From a virus, in IMG/VR virus record IMGVR_UViG_3300006175_000035, positions 1-22,084 of that record: a DNA stretch of 22,084 nucleotides. One strand, written 5' to 3'. Within the stretch, counting starts at the first letter, position 1; every line of letters begins with the position of its first letter. Below are positions 1 through 7,208 of this stretch, one piece after another. The notes under the pieces were generated by a model that saw nothing but the letters and a program-made list of their open reading frames with translations, was not told the origin of the DNA and searched no databases. Position numbers and translations under genes: made by a program.

Positions 1-2
1 GA

Positions 3-1199
3 CTCCCGTTGGGCGAGACGTATATCCGCACCAATTTCCAGGGGCGCGTCGATTCCTTCGTGCGTCCGTTCCGCATGACGGCGCGTCAGGCGATGCAGCA
101 GTTCGGTCACGACATGCTGCCGATGGCATTGGACGAGGCGCAGGACAAGCAGAGCGAGCAGCTTTTCAGTTTCTTCCATTGCGTCTACCCCAACACCGAT
201 TACGACCCGGACGAGAAGCTCAGCGTCAACGGCAAGCCGTACTATTCCTGCTACATCTCGCAGACCGAACGGCGCGTGATGCAGGAAGGCGGCTACACCT
301 CGTTCCCGCTCGCCTTTGCGCGCTACAATCTGACGCCGAACGAGATTTACGGCATCGGCCCCATCGGCGACGTGCTGCCCGCGGTCAAGACCCTGAACGC
401 CGAGAAGGCGGTGTTTCTCAAGGCCGGTCATCGCGCCGCCGATCCGGTGCTGCTGACTGCCGATGACGGGCTGACGGATTTCTCTCTGGTGCCGGGCGCC
501 TTGAACAAGGGCGGCGTCAACTCCGACGGCAAGCCGTTAGTACATGCGTTAGAACCGGGCAACATTCAGATCACCAAGGAGATGATGGACGAGGAACGTG
601 CCTTGATCGGCGACGTGACCTTGACCTCCATCTTCCAGTCGCTTGTCGAAAACCCGAACATGACGGCGACACAGGTGATCGAACTCATCAACCAGAAAGG
701 CGTCTTCCTCGCGCCGACCGTCGGCGGCATGACGGAATATCTCGACGCCACCATCGAGCGTGAACTCGACCTTGCGTTCCAGTTGAAATTGCTGCCGCCA
801 CCGCCACCGATCCTTCGAGAAGCGCGTGGCGAGTACAAGATCGTCTACACCTCGCCCCTGTTCAAGTCGGCGCGTGCCGGTGAGGCTTCCGGCTTCCTGC
901 GCACGGTCGAGAGCGCCTTGGAAGTGGCGGGGCAGATGCAAGACCCGTCGATCCTCGACGCCTTCAACTTCGATGTCGCCATTCCTGAGATCGCCAAGAT
1001 TCAGGATGTGCGCGATAGCTGGATGGCGTCACCCGACGAGATCGCCGCCAAGCGCGACTCGCGCGCCAAGGCGAAGCAGCAGGAACAGGCGGTGCAAGCC
1101 CTTCCGGCCCAAGCGGCGATGCTTAAGGCGCAGGCGCAGGTCAACAAGCGCACCGGCAATCCGATGCCGCCCGCTGTGCAGCAGCAAGGCCAGCAATGA
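3..1199 (+). CDS. Portal (head-tail connector) protein, 5' truncated
   Basis: This is the C-terminal ~399 residues of a podophage portal of the head-tail connecting protein family. A dodecamer of this protein would sit at one capsid vertex, nucleate assembly, pass DNA and bind the tail. Family-like stretches are the aromatic segment around YPNTDYDP, the block SFPLAFARYNLTPNEIYGIG followed by a long helical region, and the C-terminal PLFKSARAGEASGF segment before a Q/A-rich tail. Full-length relatives are usually longer, so the N-terminal part lies left of the window. The frame is open from the first complete codon, and the TTG at 9 is only an internal leucine codon. Its stop overlaps the next start as ATGA. 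The family call rests on recognised sequence and on the downstream scaffold and capsid genes. Confidence 0.9.
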   Translation, partial: LPLGETYIRTNFQGRVDSFVRPFRMTARQAMQQFGHDMLPMALDEAQDKQSEQLFSFFHCVYPNTDYDPDEKLSVNGKPYYSCYISQTERRVMQEGGYTSFPLAFARYNLTPNEIYGIGPIGDVLPAVKTLNAEKAVFLKAGHRAADPVLLTADDGLTDFSLVPGALNKGGVNSDGKPLVHALEPGNIQITKEMMDEERALIGDVTLTSIFQSLVENPNMTATQVIELINQKGVFLAPTVGGMTEYLDATIERELDLAFQLKLLPPPPPILREARGEYKIVYTSPLFKSARAGEASGFLRTVESALEVAGQMQDPSILDAFNFDVAIPEIAKIQDVRDSWMASPDEIAAKRDSRAKAKQQEQAVQALPAQAAMLKAQAQVNKRTGNPMPPAVQQQGQQ

Positions 1200-1399
1200 G
1201 CAAGGCGAAGCCAAAGAAGGCGTCCGCGCCCGCTGTCGAGTACAGCAAGATCAGGATCATTTCGGTCGAGATCGGCGATCCAGACGCCTTCAACAACCTC
1301 GAACTTCTTGTCGAGGAAGGCTGGATGATCGGCTGCTGCGCGGGCGTGCGCTCAGACGGCTTCAACCGCGACACGCTGTACTACACGCTGGTCAAGTAA
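1196..1399 (+). CDS. Hypothetical 67-aa protein
   Basis: This small gene starts on an ATGA overlap with the portal stop and ends directly against the next ATG. The protein has a basic, Ala/Lys-rich beginning (about residues 1-13), followed by a compact alternating hydrophobic segment with IRIISVEIG, an acidic helix-like LELLVEEG and a GCC motif before YYTLVK. I do not recognise a family. The alternating pattern would fit a small alpha/beta fold. Tight coupling on both sides in a head-assembly operon argues that it is real and co-translated with the portal. Its role could be structural or in assembly, but nothing in the sequence decides this. Confidence 0.7.
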   Translation: MSKAKPKKASAPAVEYSKIRIISVEIGDPDAFNNLELLVEEGWMIGCCAGVRSDGFNRDTLYYTLVK

Positions 1400-1660
1400 A
1401 TGGACGCGATCCTCGATTATTTCAGGAGGCGCCGCGCTTACTACCAGATGGTTTTCAGCCGGATCAATCCGGCAGACATGCAAGTCCTCGCCGACCTGAT
1501 GGACTTCTGTCACGCGAACTCGACGACGGCCATATCCAACGATCCGGTTGAAACCGCGATCCGCGAAGGCCGCCGTCAAGTATGGCTGCGCATCACGCGC
1601 GCCATCAACCTGACGCCGGAAGAACAATTCGATCTGGCACAAAAGAGAGATAAGCCATGA
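1400..1660 (+). CDS. Bbp19-like small phage protein
   Basis: This 86-aa protein resembles the Bbp19-like phage domain, named after a small protein of Bordetella phage BPP-1 that lies near the portal and scaffold genes of many podophages. The recognisable pattern is an N-terminal basic/aromatic helix (RRRRAYYQMVF), a central VLADLMDFCHA segment and a C-terminal EGRRQVWLRI helix ahead of a short LTPEEQ segment. It begins immediately after the preceding stop (TAAATG) and overlaps the scaffold start (ATGA). Its exact role is unknown. The position suggests a structural or assembly accessory. The family assignment is from memory of the pattern and is moderately sure. Confidence 0.7.
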   Translation: MDAILDYFRRRRAYYQMVFSRINPADMQVLADLMDFCHANSTTAISNDPVETAIREGRRQVWLRITRAINLTPEEQFDLAQKRDKP

Positions 1661-2508
1661 GTGCTGCCGGGAATACCGACACCAGCAATAATACGGATAA
1701 TACGAACAACACGACCACCACCACGACCGTGACAAAAGCATGGTTCGACGGTGCCGATGCAGAAACCATCGGACGCATCCAGAACCGCGGCTGGGACAAG
1801 ATGGCAGCCAATGAGGCGGCGATGGCGGCTGTCAAGGCGCATCACGAAGCCGAGAAGCATCTCGGCGTTCCCGCCAACCAACTCCTGCGCTTGCCAAAGG
1901 ATGCGAGCGACGAGGCAGGGCGCAAGGCCATGCTCGAGCGTCTTGGCGTCCCAGCCGACGTGAAGGGCTACGACTTCAAGGACATCAAGTTCACCGACGG
2001 CACCGAACTGGACGATGCCTTCAAGGACACGATGTCCAAAGCCTTCCTCGACAACGGCGTGCCGAAGGATGCCGCTCCCGGCATCGTCAAGCAGGTCGTC
2101 AAGTTCATGGAGGATCAGGACAAGGCAGAAGCTGTTACAGCGCAAGCCAAGATCGCTGAGGAAGCCGATGCACTGGCGAAGTCGTGGGGCACCAACCTCA
2201 AGTCCAACACCTTCATCGCCAATCAGGCTGCCGAGAAACTCGGCTTCGGCAAAGACCTGCTCGACAAGATGGTCAACGTCGTCGGACGCACCGAGATGGC
2301 GCAAGCCCTTCTCAAGATGGGTCAGATGATGGGCGAGGACCGCTTCATCAAGGTTCCCGACGGCCAGCCGCAAGGCATCATGACGCGCGAAGGTGCGCAG
2401 GCGCGGGTGAGCGAACTCATGTCGGACAAGCAGTTCGCGCAACGCCTGTTCAGCGGCGACACGCGCGCACGTGCCGAACTCGACGGCCTGACAAGGATGC
2501 TCGTGTGA
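1657..2508 (+). CDS. Scaffolding / capsid assembly protein
   Basis: This 283-residue protein lies between the portal and capsid genes, where podophage scaffolds are found. It opens with a low-complexity Asn/Thr tract (about residues 6-27), followed by [11 protein letters not shown] and a block near [20 protein letters not shown] that is typical of these proteins. The rest is largely helical and charged, with [11 protein letters not shown] around the middle. The last 30 residues form a short helix-turn-helix ([19 protein letters not shown]), the kind of C-terminal element that scaffolds use to grip the capsid protein. It would form the internal core of the procapsid and then leave. The start overlaps the upstream stop (ATGA), and the stop overlaps the next ATG by one base. 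Confidence 0.85.
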   Translation: MSAAGNTDTSNNTDNTNNTTTTTTVTKAWFDGADAETIGRIQNRGWDKMAANEAAMAAVKAHHEAEKHLGVPANQLLRLPKDASDEAGRKAMLERLGVPADVKGYDFKDIKFTDGTELDDAFKDTMSKAFLDNGVPKDAAPGIVKQVVKFMEDQDKAEAVTAQAKIAEEADALAKSWGTNLKSNTFIANQAAEKLGFGKDLLDKMVNVVGRTEMAQALLKMGQMMGEDRFIKVPDGQPQGIMTREGAQARVSELMSDKQFAQRLFSGDTRARAELDGLTRMLV

Positions 2509-2861
2509 TGACTTGGACATCACAATACGACTGGGACAATCGCGACCAGATGCAGACTTACATTCGCGAGCGTGCCGTCATTGATCCAAACTCAGGTTGC
2601 TGGCTGTGGGAGCGGCAACTTGACTCCGATGGTTACGGTCAGTTTCGCCGCTTAAGGGACTCGCCGTGGTTTAAGGCGCATCGAATCTCGTTTTGGGCGT
2701 TCAATGGTTCGGTGCCAGATGGACTCGGCGTTCTGCACAAGTGCGATACGAGGGCCTGCGTCAATCCGCAGCATTTGTACGCAGGAACACAAAAACAAAA
2801 CGTCGCTGACATGCTGCGTCGTAGGCGAATGATGGAGAAGTCCGTTGCCATGGTCTGCTGA
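2508..2861 (+). CDS. HNH_3-type homing endonuclease
   Basis: This 117-aa protein has the HNH_3 arrangement: a glycine-aromatic start GYGQF (42-46), AHR with His58, the core [16 protein letters not shown] with His77, Cys79, Cys84, Asn86 and His89, then GTQKQN ending at Asn98 and a basic tail. Such enzymes cut DNA at or near their own insertion site and spread as free-standing genes in phages. The ATG at 2508 overlaps the scaffold stop by one base and fits the domain, although the same frame is open further upstream inside the scaffold gene. Its 3' end overlaps the next small gene by 17 nt. GC is visibly lower than in neighbours, which suggests later acquisition. It could be catalytically active, since the key residues are present. 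Confidence 0.9.
   Translation: MTWTSQYDWDNRDQMQTYIRERAVIDPNSGCWLWERQLDSDGYGQFRRLRDSPWFKAHRISFWAFNGSVPDGLGVLHKCDTRACVNPQHLYAGTQKQNVADMLRRRRMMEKSVAMVC
2834..2837 (+). promoter_or_regulatory. Ribosome binding site deciding a TTG start
   Basis: GGAG lies 7 nt before the TTG at 2845, inside the 3' end of the HNH_3 endonuclease gene. It supports translation of the overlooked 57-aa gene that begins there in a different frame. Confidence 0.55.
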
Positions 2862-3018
2862 GTCGTTCAAGTCGAAGCACAACAAGAAGCTCTCCAAGTC
2901 TCAGTCCGCCTCGGCGGCAGCACAGGCGAACGCCATGCTGCGCCGGGGCGTACCCGAGGGTGAAGCGATCGCAACCGCCAACAAAAGGTTCATGTCCAAG
3001 AAGGTCAAAAAGAAATGA
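2845..3018 (+). CDS. Small basic 57-aa protein, TTG start
   Basis: This short open frame starts at TTG behind a well-spaced GGAG and encodes 57 residues. It begins [17 protein letters not shown] and has the centre [20 protein letters not shown], with a lysine-rich end (KKVKKK). The pattern of a PW start, KHNKKL, then AxxANAxLR and [10 protein letters not shown] resembles small conserved phage proteins often found near structural genes, but I cannot name a function. No ATG in this frame precedes the conserved start, since the first one is internal (Met31). It overlaps the endonuclease by 17 nt upstream and the next gene by ATGA downstream. Before the endonuclease arrived it probably followed the scaffold gene directly. 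Confidence 0.75.
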   Translation: MPWSAESFKSKHNKKLSKSQSASAAAQANAMLRRGVPEGEAIATANKRFMSKKVKKK

Positions 3019-3137
3019 GTATCGAAGACGGAATTTCCAAAGTGGTCTGGAGTACGATTCAAATCTGTGTCGCCATTGTCGCCTCAGCGTTTACGATTGC
3101 CGTTGTGCGCGAGCTTTTTCTCGGGCGGCTTCTGTGA
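3015..3137 (+). CDS. 40-aa single-pass membrane peptide
   Basis: This short gene starts on an ATGA overlap with the preceding stop. The peptide has a polar acidic N-terminus (MSIEDG), one strongly hydrophobic segment at about residues 10-31 and a short basic C-terminus containing RELFLGRLL. That is a plausible single transmembrane helix with a charge difference across it. A small membrane protein in a head operon could be a holin-like or other envelope-active peptide, but no family is recognised and no endolysin lies nearby in the window. The overlapping starts on both sides and the clean membrane profile are the main support. Confidence 0.6.
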   Translation: MSIEDGISKVVWSTIQICVAIVASAFTIAVVRELFLGRLL

Positions 3138-3229
3138 GGGCGGCGCTTGTCATCATCGCCGCTGGCCTCGCCGGACTGATTGTCGGGTGGGGCTTCGGCT
3201 CGCTCATCGCCATGGAAATCAAAATCTGA
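3134..3229 (+). CDS. 31-aa glycine-rich membrane peptide, GTG start
   Basis: The GTG start overlaps the preceding stop (GTGA). The peptide is almost entirely one hydrophobic helix (about residues 3-26), with small residues Gly11, Gly14, Gly18, Gly20 and Gly22 on a repeating face, which suits helix packing in a membrane. The end is MEIKI. A longer reading of the same frame from 2960 would give 89 residues, but it would run through the two coupled genes upstream, so I prefer the short form. With the preceding peptide it makes a pair of tiny membrane proteins. Function is unknown, and such a short gene may be non-coding. Confidence 0.45.
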   Translation: MRAALVIIAAGLAGLIVGWGFGSLIAMEIKI

Positions 3230-3370
3230 CGACGGTGCGTTGCGGCTCAGTCGATCCGGCATAAATCTCGCGTTCGTTCGCACACCCGCTTCGCGGCGCG
3301 AGCAACTGAACAGGCCCCCGTTCGGGCACGGCCAAAAGACGACTTGGTTTAACTCGAACGGAGATATCCG
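3230..3370 (+). other. Largest intergenic gap, before the capsid gene
   Basis: These 141 nt hold no convincing gene. Seen: a TTGCGG at 3240 and an ATAAAT at 3261 with only 15 nt between, a poor match to a sigma-70 promoter; an inverted repeat CTCGCG (3267-3272) / CGCGAG (3297-3302); a small GCCC/GGGC pair near 3315; and a good Shine-Dalgarno GGAG at 3360-3363, 7 nt before the capsid ATG. There is no U-run after either hairpin, so a rho-independent terminator is not supported. A promoter or mRNA processing site raising capsid expression is possible here but unproven. Confidence 0.35.
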
Positions 3371-4312
3371 ATGGCCGATACCGGCTTGTTGGACCTGTTT
3401 CAGGTCCAGTTCAGCACACTGCTGAAACTCAAATTACAGCAAAAGGACAGCAAGCTTCGTGGCCGCGTGCTCGAAGGCATGCACGCAGGCGCCAAGATGG
3501 CGTCGCCCATGCAGTACATCGGCGCCATGCAGATGAAGGTGCCCGCGGGCCGCTTCTCGCCCAAGAACGCCACGTCGCAGGACTATTCGCGTCGCTGGAT
3601 CGTTCCCATCGACAAGGAACTCGACGTGCTGATCGACAACTTCGATCTGCTCAAGACCCCGATCGATCCGCAGTCGCAGATCGTCGCCTCGGCAGCCGCA
3701 GCCTGCAACCGCGCCATCGATGACGAGATCATCCGCGCCGCAGTCGCGACTTCGACCATCGGCGCCGATTCCGGCTCGCTCACGACCGAAGCCTGGGACA
3801 CGGCCTATCAGGTCGCCTCCGACTTCGACTCGGGCTCGACATCTACCGGCCTCACCCCCGGCAAGCTCAACGAAGCCCGCCGCATCCTCGAACACAATCA
3901 TGCGTTCGACGAAGACCCGTCCGCGACGCTCATCATCGGCTCCAAGCAGCACGCCGATCTGCGCAACTCCGCCGTCGTGTCGTCCAGCGACTTCAATTCG
4001 CGCGGCGGCGTCTTGGTTGACGGTCTCGTGACCCGCTTCATGGGTTTCGACATCGTTGTCTCGGAACGTCTGCCGGTCATCACCGACAAGGACTCCAAGA
4101 CCAACACGCGCGGCTGCCTCGCTTTCAGCAAGAGCGGCATCTACATGGGCGTGTGGCAGGACTTGAAGACCGAAGTGTTCCGCCGCCCGGAACTGTCCAG
4201 CAATCCCTGGGACGTGAACGTCATGCTCTCGATCGGCGCGACGCGCACGCAGCTTGGACAAGTCGTCCAGATCTGCGCTGCCGACACGACCGGCTCAGAC
4301 ATCACCGTCTAA
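3371..4312 (+). CDS. Major capsid protein
   Basis: This 313-aa protein follows the scaffold gene and has its own strong Shine-Dalgarno and the longest leader in the window, as expected for the most abundant virion protein. Family-like stretches are the N-terminal helix with VQFSTLLKLKLQQKDSKL, the RRWIVPIDKELDVLIDNFDL block that begins the shell fold, a DEDPSATLIIGSKQHADLR segment, the GLVTRFMGFDIVVSERLP strand and the C-terminal FRRPELSSNPWDVNVMLSIG region. These fit the HK97-fold capsid proteins found with head-tail-connector type portals. It would assemble around the scaffold into the procapsid. No sign of a frameshifted second form is visible at its end. Confidence 0.88.
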   Translation: MADTGLLDLFQVQFSTLLKLKLQQKDSKLRGRVLEGMHAGAKMASPMQYIGAMQMKVPAGRFSPKNATSQDYSRRWIVPIDKELDVLIDNFDLLKTPIDPQSQIVASAAAACNRAIDDEIIRAAVATSTIGADSGSLTTEAWDTAYQVASDFDSGSTSTGLTPGKLNEARRILEHNHAFDEDPSATLIIGSKQHADLRNSAVVSSSDFNSRGGVLVDGLVTRFMGFDIVVSERLPVITDKDSKTNTRGCLAFSKSGIYMGVWQDLKTEVFRRPELSSNPWDVNVMLSIGATRTQLGQVVQICAADTTGSDITV

Positions 4313-4329
4313 GGGATAGGAGATAATAC

Positions 4330-4872
4330 ATGACAACCGAAGCCCTTAAATCGACGGCGATCACCAACCTCGATGCCGCGCCTGTTGTGGAAAACACGGC
4401 AGGTCACGGCGCCCCCGGCGTCATCCATCAGGTAGACGGCTACGTCACCGTCTCGGCCTCGATGGCTGCCGGATCGACCTACCGTCTCGTGCGCCTTCCG
4501 ACCAAGGCGATTGTCAAGCACCTGTTCTTCGAGTCCGAAGCGCAGGGCGCCGGCAAGTTCAACCTCTCGGCCTATTACTCGGACAGCACGACCGATGGAA
4601 CGCCGGTGGCGAACCAGGGCGTGATCGTGCCGACGACGGGCGACCAGTTCTGGGCCTCCGACATTGACTGCGCGTCAGCGGTCAAGTCGTTGGACGAGAT
4701 CAACGAGAGCGGCAACAACGGCGTGGACAAGCGCCAGAAGCAACTCTGGGACGCTCTTGGCCTGACCTCCGATCCGGGCGGTTACATCGATGTCGTGGCC
4801 GTTGTGCACACGACCGACGTGACGACCGGAACCGGCAAGCTCGGTGTCTCGGCGTTCTTCGTGTACGGCTGA
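4330..4872 (+). CDS. Virion-associated protein next to the capsid gene
   Basis: This 180-residue protein is led by a strong AGGAGA Shine-Dalgarno. Ser, Thr and Gly are frequent and alternate with hydrophobic residues, as in beta-sandwich virion proteins. Segments such as GYVTVSASMAAGSTYRLVRL and IDVVAVVHTTDV look like strands. The middle carries a charged helical stretch with EINESGNNGVDKRQKQLWDAL. Placement directly after the capsid gene suggests a decoration, head completion or other abundant virion component. I do not recognise a named family, and an assignment as capsid decoration would be inference from position. Confidence 0.75.
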   Translation: MTTEALKSTAITNLDAAPVVENTAGHGAPGVIHQVDGYVTVSASMAAGSTYRLVRLPTKAIVKHLFFESEAQGAGKFNLSAYYSDSTTDGTPVANQGVIVPTTGDQFWASDIDCASAVKSLDEINESGNNGVDKRQKQLWDALGLTSDPGGYIDVVAVVHTTDVTTGTGKLGVSAFFVYG

Positions 4873-4881
4873 GGCTGAGCG

Positions 4882-5238
4882 ATGGCGAATGTCGTCATCA
4901 CGGCCACTCTGAACCATGCGCTTCCCGATGGACGCTTCAATGTGTCCACCGGGGCGCTGGCAGATCCGAACGGCACAGCACCGGCAACCACGACAGTCGC
5001 GGCCAATGTCGCAACGCTCGTGGCCGACGGCGCAACCCCGACACAGGCCCACGTCACCACGTTGAACACGAACTGGGGCACGTTCCTCACGGCGTACAAT
5101 TCCTACACCGGAGGGGTCGGTGCGTTGACCGCCAACGCCTCTTTCTTCTTCGATCCGGCGCAGGTGACAACCATGAATCAGGCTCGCGCCATCCTGCGCG
5201 CGATCGAACATCAGTTGGCTGGCCGCCTGACGGCTTAA
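4882..5238 (+). CDS. Hypothetical virion-type protein, 118 aa
   Basis: The protein is rich in Ala, Thr, Asn and Val. It starts with MANVVITATLNHALPDGRFN, which looks like a beta-hairpin, continues with a Thr/Ala linker, and ends with a helix containing QARAILRAIEHQLAGR. The GAGG just upstream of the ATG and the 9-nt spacing to the previous stop support this start. Neither motif identifies a family. The context of small genes between capsid and tail tube suggests a minor virion or neck component. Confidence 0.7.
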   Translation: MANVVITATLNHALPDGRFNVSTGALADPNGTAPATTTVAANVATLVADGATPTQAHVTTLNTNWGTFLTAYNSYTGGVGALTANASFFFDPAQVTTMNQARAILRAIEHQLAGRLTA

Positions 5239-5248
5239 GGAGTTTGAC

Positions 5249-5467
5249 ATGGCTTCCGTTTCCCTCGGGCAAAATCGCGGCACGTATCAGGGCAACATCC
5301 CCGATGCACTCACTGTCGGCACCGTCGCAGCGTCGGGCAACGACATGGTCGTCAGTTTCGATCTGACCAAGTCCATCAACAAGATGGATGCGATCGACTT
5401 CCTTCAGCATTGCATCCGCTATCTGGAGGACGACCGTCTTGCCACGGCGTTCCTGCTGAACATCTGA
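5249..5467 (+). CDS. Hypothetical 72-aa protein
   Basis: This small gene has a clear AAGGAG 9 or so bases before its ATG. The N-terminal half (about residues 1-30) is polar and Gly-rich, then comes VVSFDLTKSINKMDAIDFLQ and an amphipathic helix ending in ATAFLLNI. The next gene starts one base after its stop, which suggests coupled translation. No family is recognised. It is probably part of the same virion-protein group as its neighbours. Confidence 0.65.
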   Translation: MASVSLGQNRGTYQGNIPDALTVGTVAASGNDMVVSFDLTKSINKMDAIDFLQHCIRYLEDDRLATAFLLNI

Positions 5468-5468
5468 C

Positions 5469-5777
5469 ATGACCAAGGCTTACGTCGAAGAATATGCGTA
5501 CATGCAGGCGCCCGCCTTGGGGCAGGCGTTCCAGATGGGAACGCAGCCGCCTGTGGCGACGCCGCAGGTTGTCGATTACGGCTCCGGCGCTGCTGCGTCC
5601 GCCGCCTTCAACGCCAAGACGAACTTCATCCGCGTTCACGTCGATTCGATCTGCTCCTATCGCGTGAGCACCGCAGGCACGGCGGCGACCACGTCCTATT
5701 CGCGCATGGCCGCGAACCAGACGGAATACTTTGCCGTTCAGCCCGGGGACAAAATCAACTTCATCACCAATACGTGA
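5469..5777 (+). CDS. Small beta-rich virion-type protein, 102 aa
   Basis: The N-terminus (MTKAYVEEYAYMQAPALGQA) is followed by a Pro-rich turn and then a beta-rich half with FIRVHVDSICSYRVS, a Thr-rich loop, a YFAVQPGD turn and a final strand KINFIT. Short phage proteins with a strand, a turn and an ending like VxPGDKI are common among head decoration and neck genes, so a virion role is likely. This is a pattern judgement, not a named family. The start is one base after the preceding stop, with no strong Shine-Dalgarno, so it is probably translated by coupling. Confidence 0.65.
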   Translation: MTKAYVEEYAYMQAPALGQAFQMGTQPPVATPQVVDYGSGAAASAAFNAKTNFIRVHVDSICSYRVSTAGTAATTSYSRMAANQTEYFAVQPGDKINFITNT

Positions 5778-5784
5778 GGAGTCC

Positions 5785-6276
5785 ATGGCAAACGTCATAG
5801 CTCCACCGTCCGCCACCGACACGGTCGTCCTGTCGCTGCTCAACATGTTTTCCGATCCGGAAGGCGCGAAGAGGGCGATCAAGGAATACAACGACGCACG
5901 CGTTGCCGCCGAGAACGCAATCCGCGAAGCCGCCAATGTCTCTTCGGTCAATACGCAGGAAGCCGAACGGCTGGCCGCTCTCGAAGCGGACCTCAACGCA
6001 CGCGCGGCCAAGGTCGCCAAGGACGAAGCCGAACTTCAGGCCGAACAAACCGCCCATGCCGCCCGCGTGTCGGATCACATGGCGGCCCTGCGCGCACACG
6101 CCTCGAACGTCAAGCAGATGAACACGGAAGCGTCACGCCGCGACAGCGAGCTCGGACGCCGCGAACATGCGCTCAACGAGCGCGAGCGGATCGCTGCCGA
6201 GAAGCACGATGCCGCCGAGGCCACCCGCCAGAAACATCAGGACGCGCTCGACAGAATGCGCGCAGCGGTGGCGTGA
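5785..6276 (+). CDS. Coiled-coil protein, 163 aa
   Basis: The ATG at 5785 has GAGGAG just upstream and gives the sensible start MANVIAPPSATDTVVLSLLN. An in-frame ATG 54 nt earlier would overlap the previous gene. After an N-terminal hydrophobic segment (about residues 13-20) the protein is almost continuously helical and rich in Ala, Glu, Arg and Lys. Examples are RLAALEADLNARAAKVAKDE and REHALNERERIAAEKHD, with heptad-like spacing of hydrophobics, so a long coiled coil is likely. It has no signal peptide or membrane segment. It could be a small internal or assembly protein, and a scaffold-like or chaperone role is possible. The stop overlaps the next start by one base. Confidence 0.7.
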   Translation: MANVIAPPSATDTVVLSLLNMFSDPEGAKRAIKEYNDARVAAENAIREAANVSSVNTQEAERLAALEADLNARAAKVAKDEAELQAEQTAHAARVSDHMAALRAHASNVKQMNTEASRRDSELGRREHALNERERIAAEKHDAAEATRQKHQDALDRMRAAVA

Positions 6277-6449
6277 TGGATGTCGCTCTTGAACCACGCG
6301 GCACGCTAACGCTGTATCGGATTCCGCGCTGTCGGGCCTGTCTGGCGTCAAATGCCCACGGCAAATTTGTCTGTCAGACGCCGCGTTGCCGATATGCCAC
6401 CGAGAAAACCGATCTGCAAACCGTCGAGGCGGTTGTGACCAATGGCTAA
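6276..6449 (+). CDS. 57-aa four-cysteine (zinc-ribbon-like) protein
   Basis: This very short gene starts at an ATG overlapping the previous stop (TGATG) and runs 8 nt into the next gene. It encodes cysteines at 19, 22, 33 and 38 in a CX2C-X10-CX4C pattern with basic residues around them (IPRCRAC and QTPRCRY), which resembles a small zinc-binding ribbon. Such proteins bind nucleic acid or partner proteins, but here nothing shows which. The coupled ends on both sides support it as a real gene. Confidence 0.6.
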   Translation: MDVALEPRGTLTLYRIPRCRACLASNAHGKFVCQTPRCRYATEKTDLQTVEAVVTNG

Positions 6450-6840
6450 CGGCGTCGCCTTCACCAATGCCGGAACCGCACTCGTCACGCAGCGCATGAC
6501 GCAGGCTGGTTCCGCGCCGAAGAACATCGGCTGGGGTATCGGCACAACCACGCCTGCCGTCACCGATACCGCGTTGCAAACCGAGAGCGTTCCGACGACT
6601 TCGGGTGGGCGCACGGTCGGCACCGAAAGCCGCACGACCACGACCGTCACGAACGACACTTACACCGTGACGGGAACGGTTGTTGCTGGTTCCTCGCTGG
6701 CGATCACCGAGGCCGGACTGTTCGACAACGTCACGGCTGGCAACTGCCTGATCCACGGCGTCTTCAGTGCGGTCAACGTCGTCTCGGGCGACTCCATCGC
6801 GTTCACGTTCAATCTCGCGTTTGTCGCGCATGAGGCGTAG
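6442..6840 (+). CDS. Beta-rich tail/neck-type virion protein
   Basis: This 132-aa protein resembles a recurrent phage virion module. It begins with a FTNAGTALVTQRM helix, continues with WGIGTTTPAVTDTALQTES, a Thr-rich strand region, then SLAITEAGLFDN and ends with VVSGDSIAFTFNLAF. The GxGTTxPxxxDTAL and TEAGLFD signatures recur in tail and baseplate proteins of tailed phages. A virion location is therefore likely, although its exact partner is unknown. It overlaps the four-cysteine gene by 8 nt, and the next gene begins with GTG two bases after its stop. Confidence 0.75.
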   Translation: MANGVAFTNAGTALVTQRMTQAGSAPKNIGWGIGTTTPAVTDTALQTESVPTTSGGRTVGTESRTTTTVTNDTYTVTGTVVAGSSLAITEAGLFDNVTAGNCLIHGVFSAVNVVSGDSIAFTFNLAFVAHEA

Positions 6841-6842
6841 CC

Positions 6843-7208
6843 GTGGCGATCACGAAGCGCGTCATCATCCTCGAAAAGCTGAGTAACAGCCCGCTCGTCT
6901 TTCGCTATGCGCTGTGGGCCGACGTGCCAGCAGCACGCCAGCCATTCTACGCTGTCCAGCAAGCGAACACTGTCTCGGCATGGAAGGACGCAGCGCCTGG
7001 CGATAACACGGCGATCCAGTCCGGCGCCGTCACGGAAATAGTTGACACGATCAACCTGACGCAAGCGCAAACGGTTGCGGACGCGCAAGCAGCGCTACAG
7101 GCGATCTGGACGGCATTTCAGGCAAGGATAAACAACTTCGATCCGTGGCAGCGCTACGGCACGTTCATGGACACGACGAATAGCTGGACGGCTGGCGGTG
7201 TCGCATGA
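6843..7208 (+). CDS. Hypothetical 121-aa protein, GTG start
   Basis: The protein opens with a basic segment and a VFRYALWADVPAARQPFY stretch, has an acidic middle, a helix AQTVADAQAALQAIWTAFQA and ends with a Trp/Gly tail (SWTAGGVA). The GTG is preceded by GAGG and sits 2 nt after the previous stop. The stop overlaps the following ATG (ATGA). I do not recognise a family. Its place in a run of virion-type genes suggests a minor structural component. Confidence 0.65.
   Translation: MAITKRVIILEKLSNSPLVFRYALWADVPAARQPFYAVQQANTVSAWKDAAPGDNTAIQSGAVTEIVDTINLTQAQTVADAQAALQAIWTAFQARINNFDPWQRYGTFMDTTNSWTAGGVA

Noticed and set aside
1400-1660. Hint of a diversity-generating retroelement because of the Bbp19-like gene
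   Set aside because: Bbp19-like genes occur in many phages without one. I see no reverse transcriptase or template/variable repeat pair in the window, and the fibre end is missing.
2184-2507. N-terminal extension of the HNH_3 endonuclease into the scaffold gene
   Set aside because: The extension reads as an out-of-frame shadow of the scaffold, and the ATG at 2508 gives a normal-sized HNH_3 protein.
1576-2523. Reverse-strand open frame of 315 aa opposite the scaffold
   Set aside because: Low-complexity His/Leu/Glu content and no start signals; the coding strand is the scaffold gene.
2960-3133. Longer 89-aa version of the 31-aa membrane peptide
   Set aside because: Its first 58 residues run out of frame through the 57-aa and 40-aa genes and look like shadow sequence; the GTG at 3134 fits the GTGA overlap.
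3267-3302. Hairpin as a terminator before the capsid gene
   Set aside because: The stem is only six pairs with a 24-nt loop and no U-run follows.
3434-4261. Reverse-strand open frame of 275 aa opposite the capsid gene
   Set aside because: Composition is typical of an antisense shadow and the forward capsid protein is well supported.
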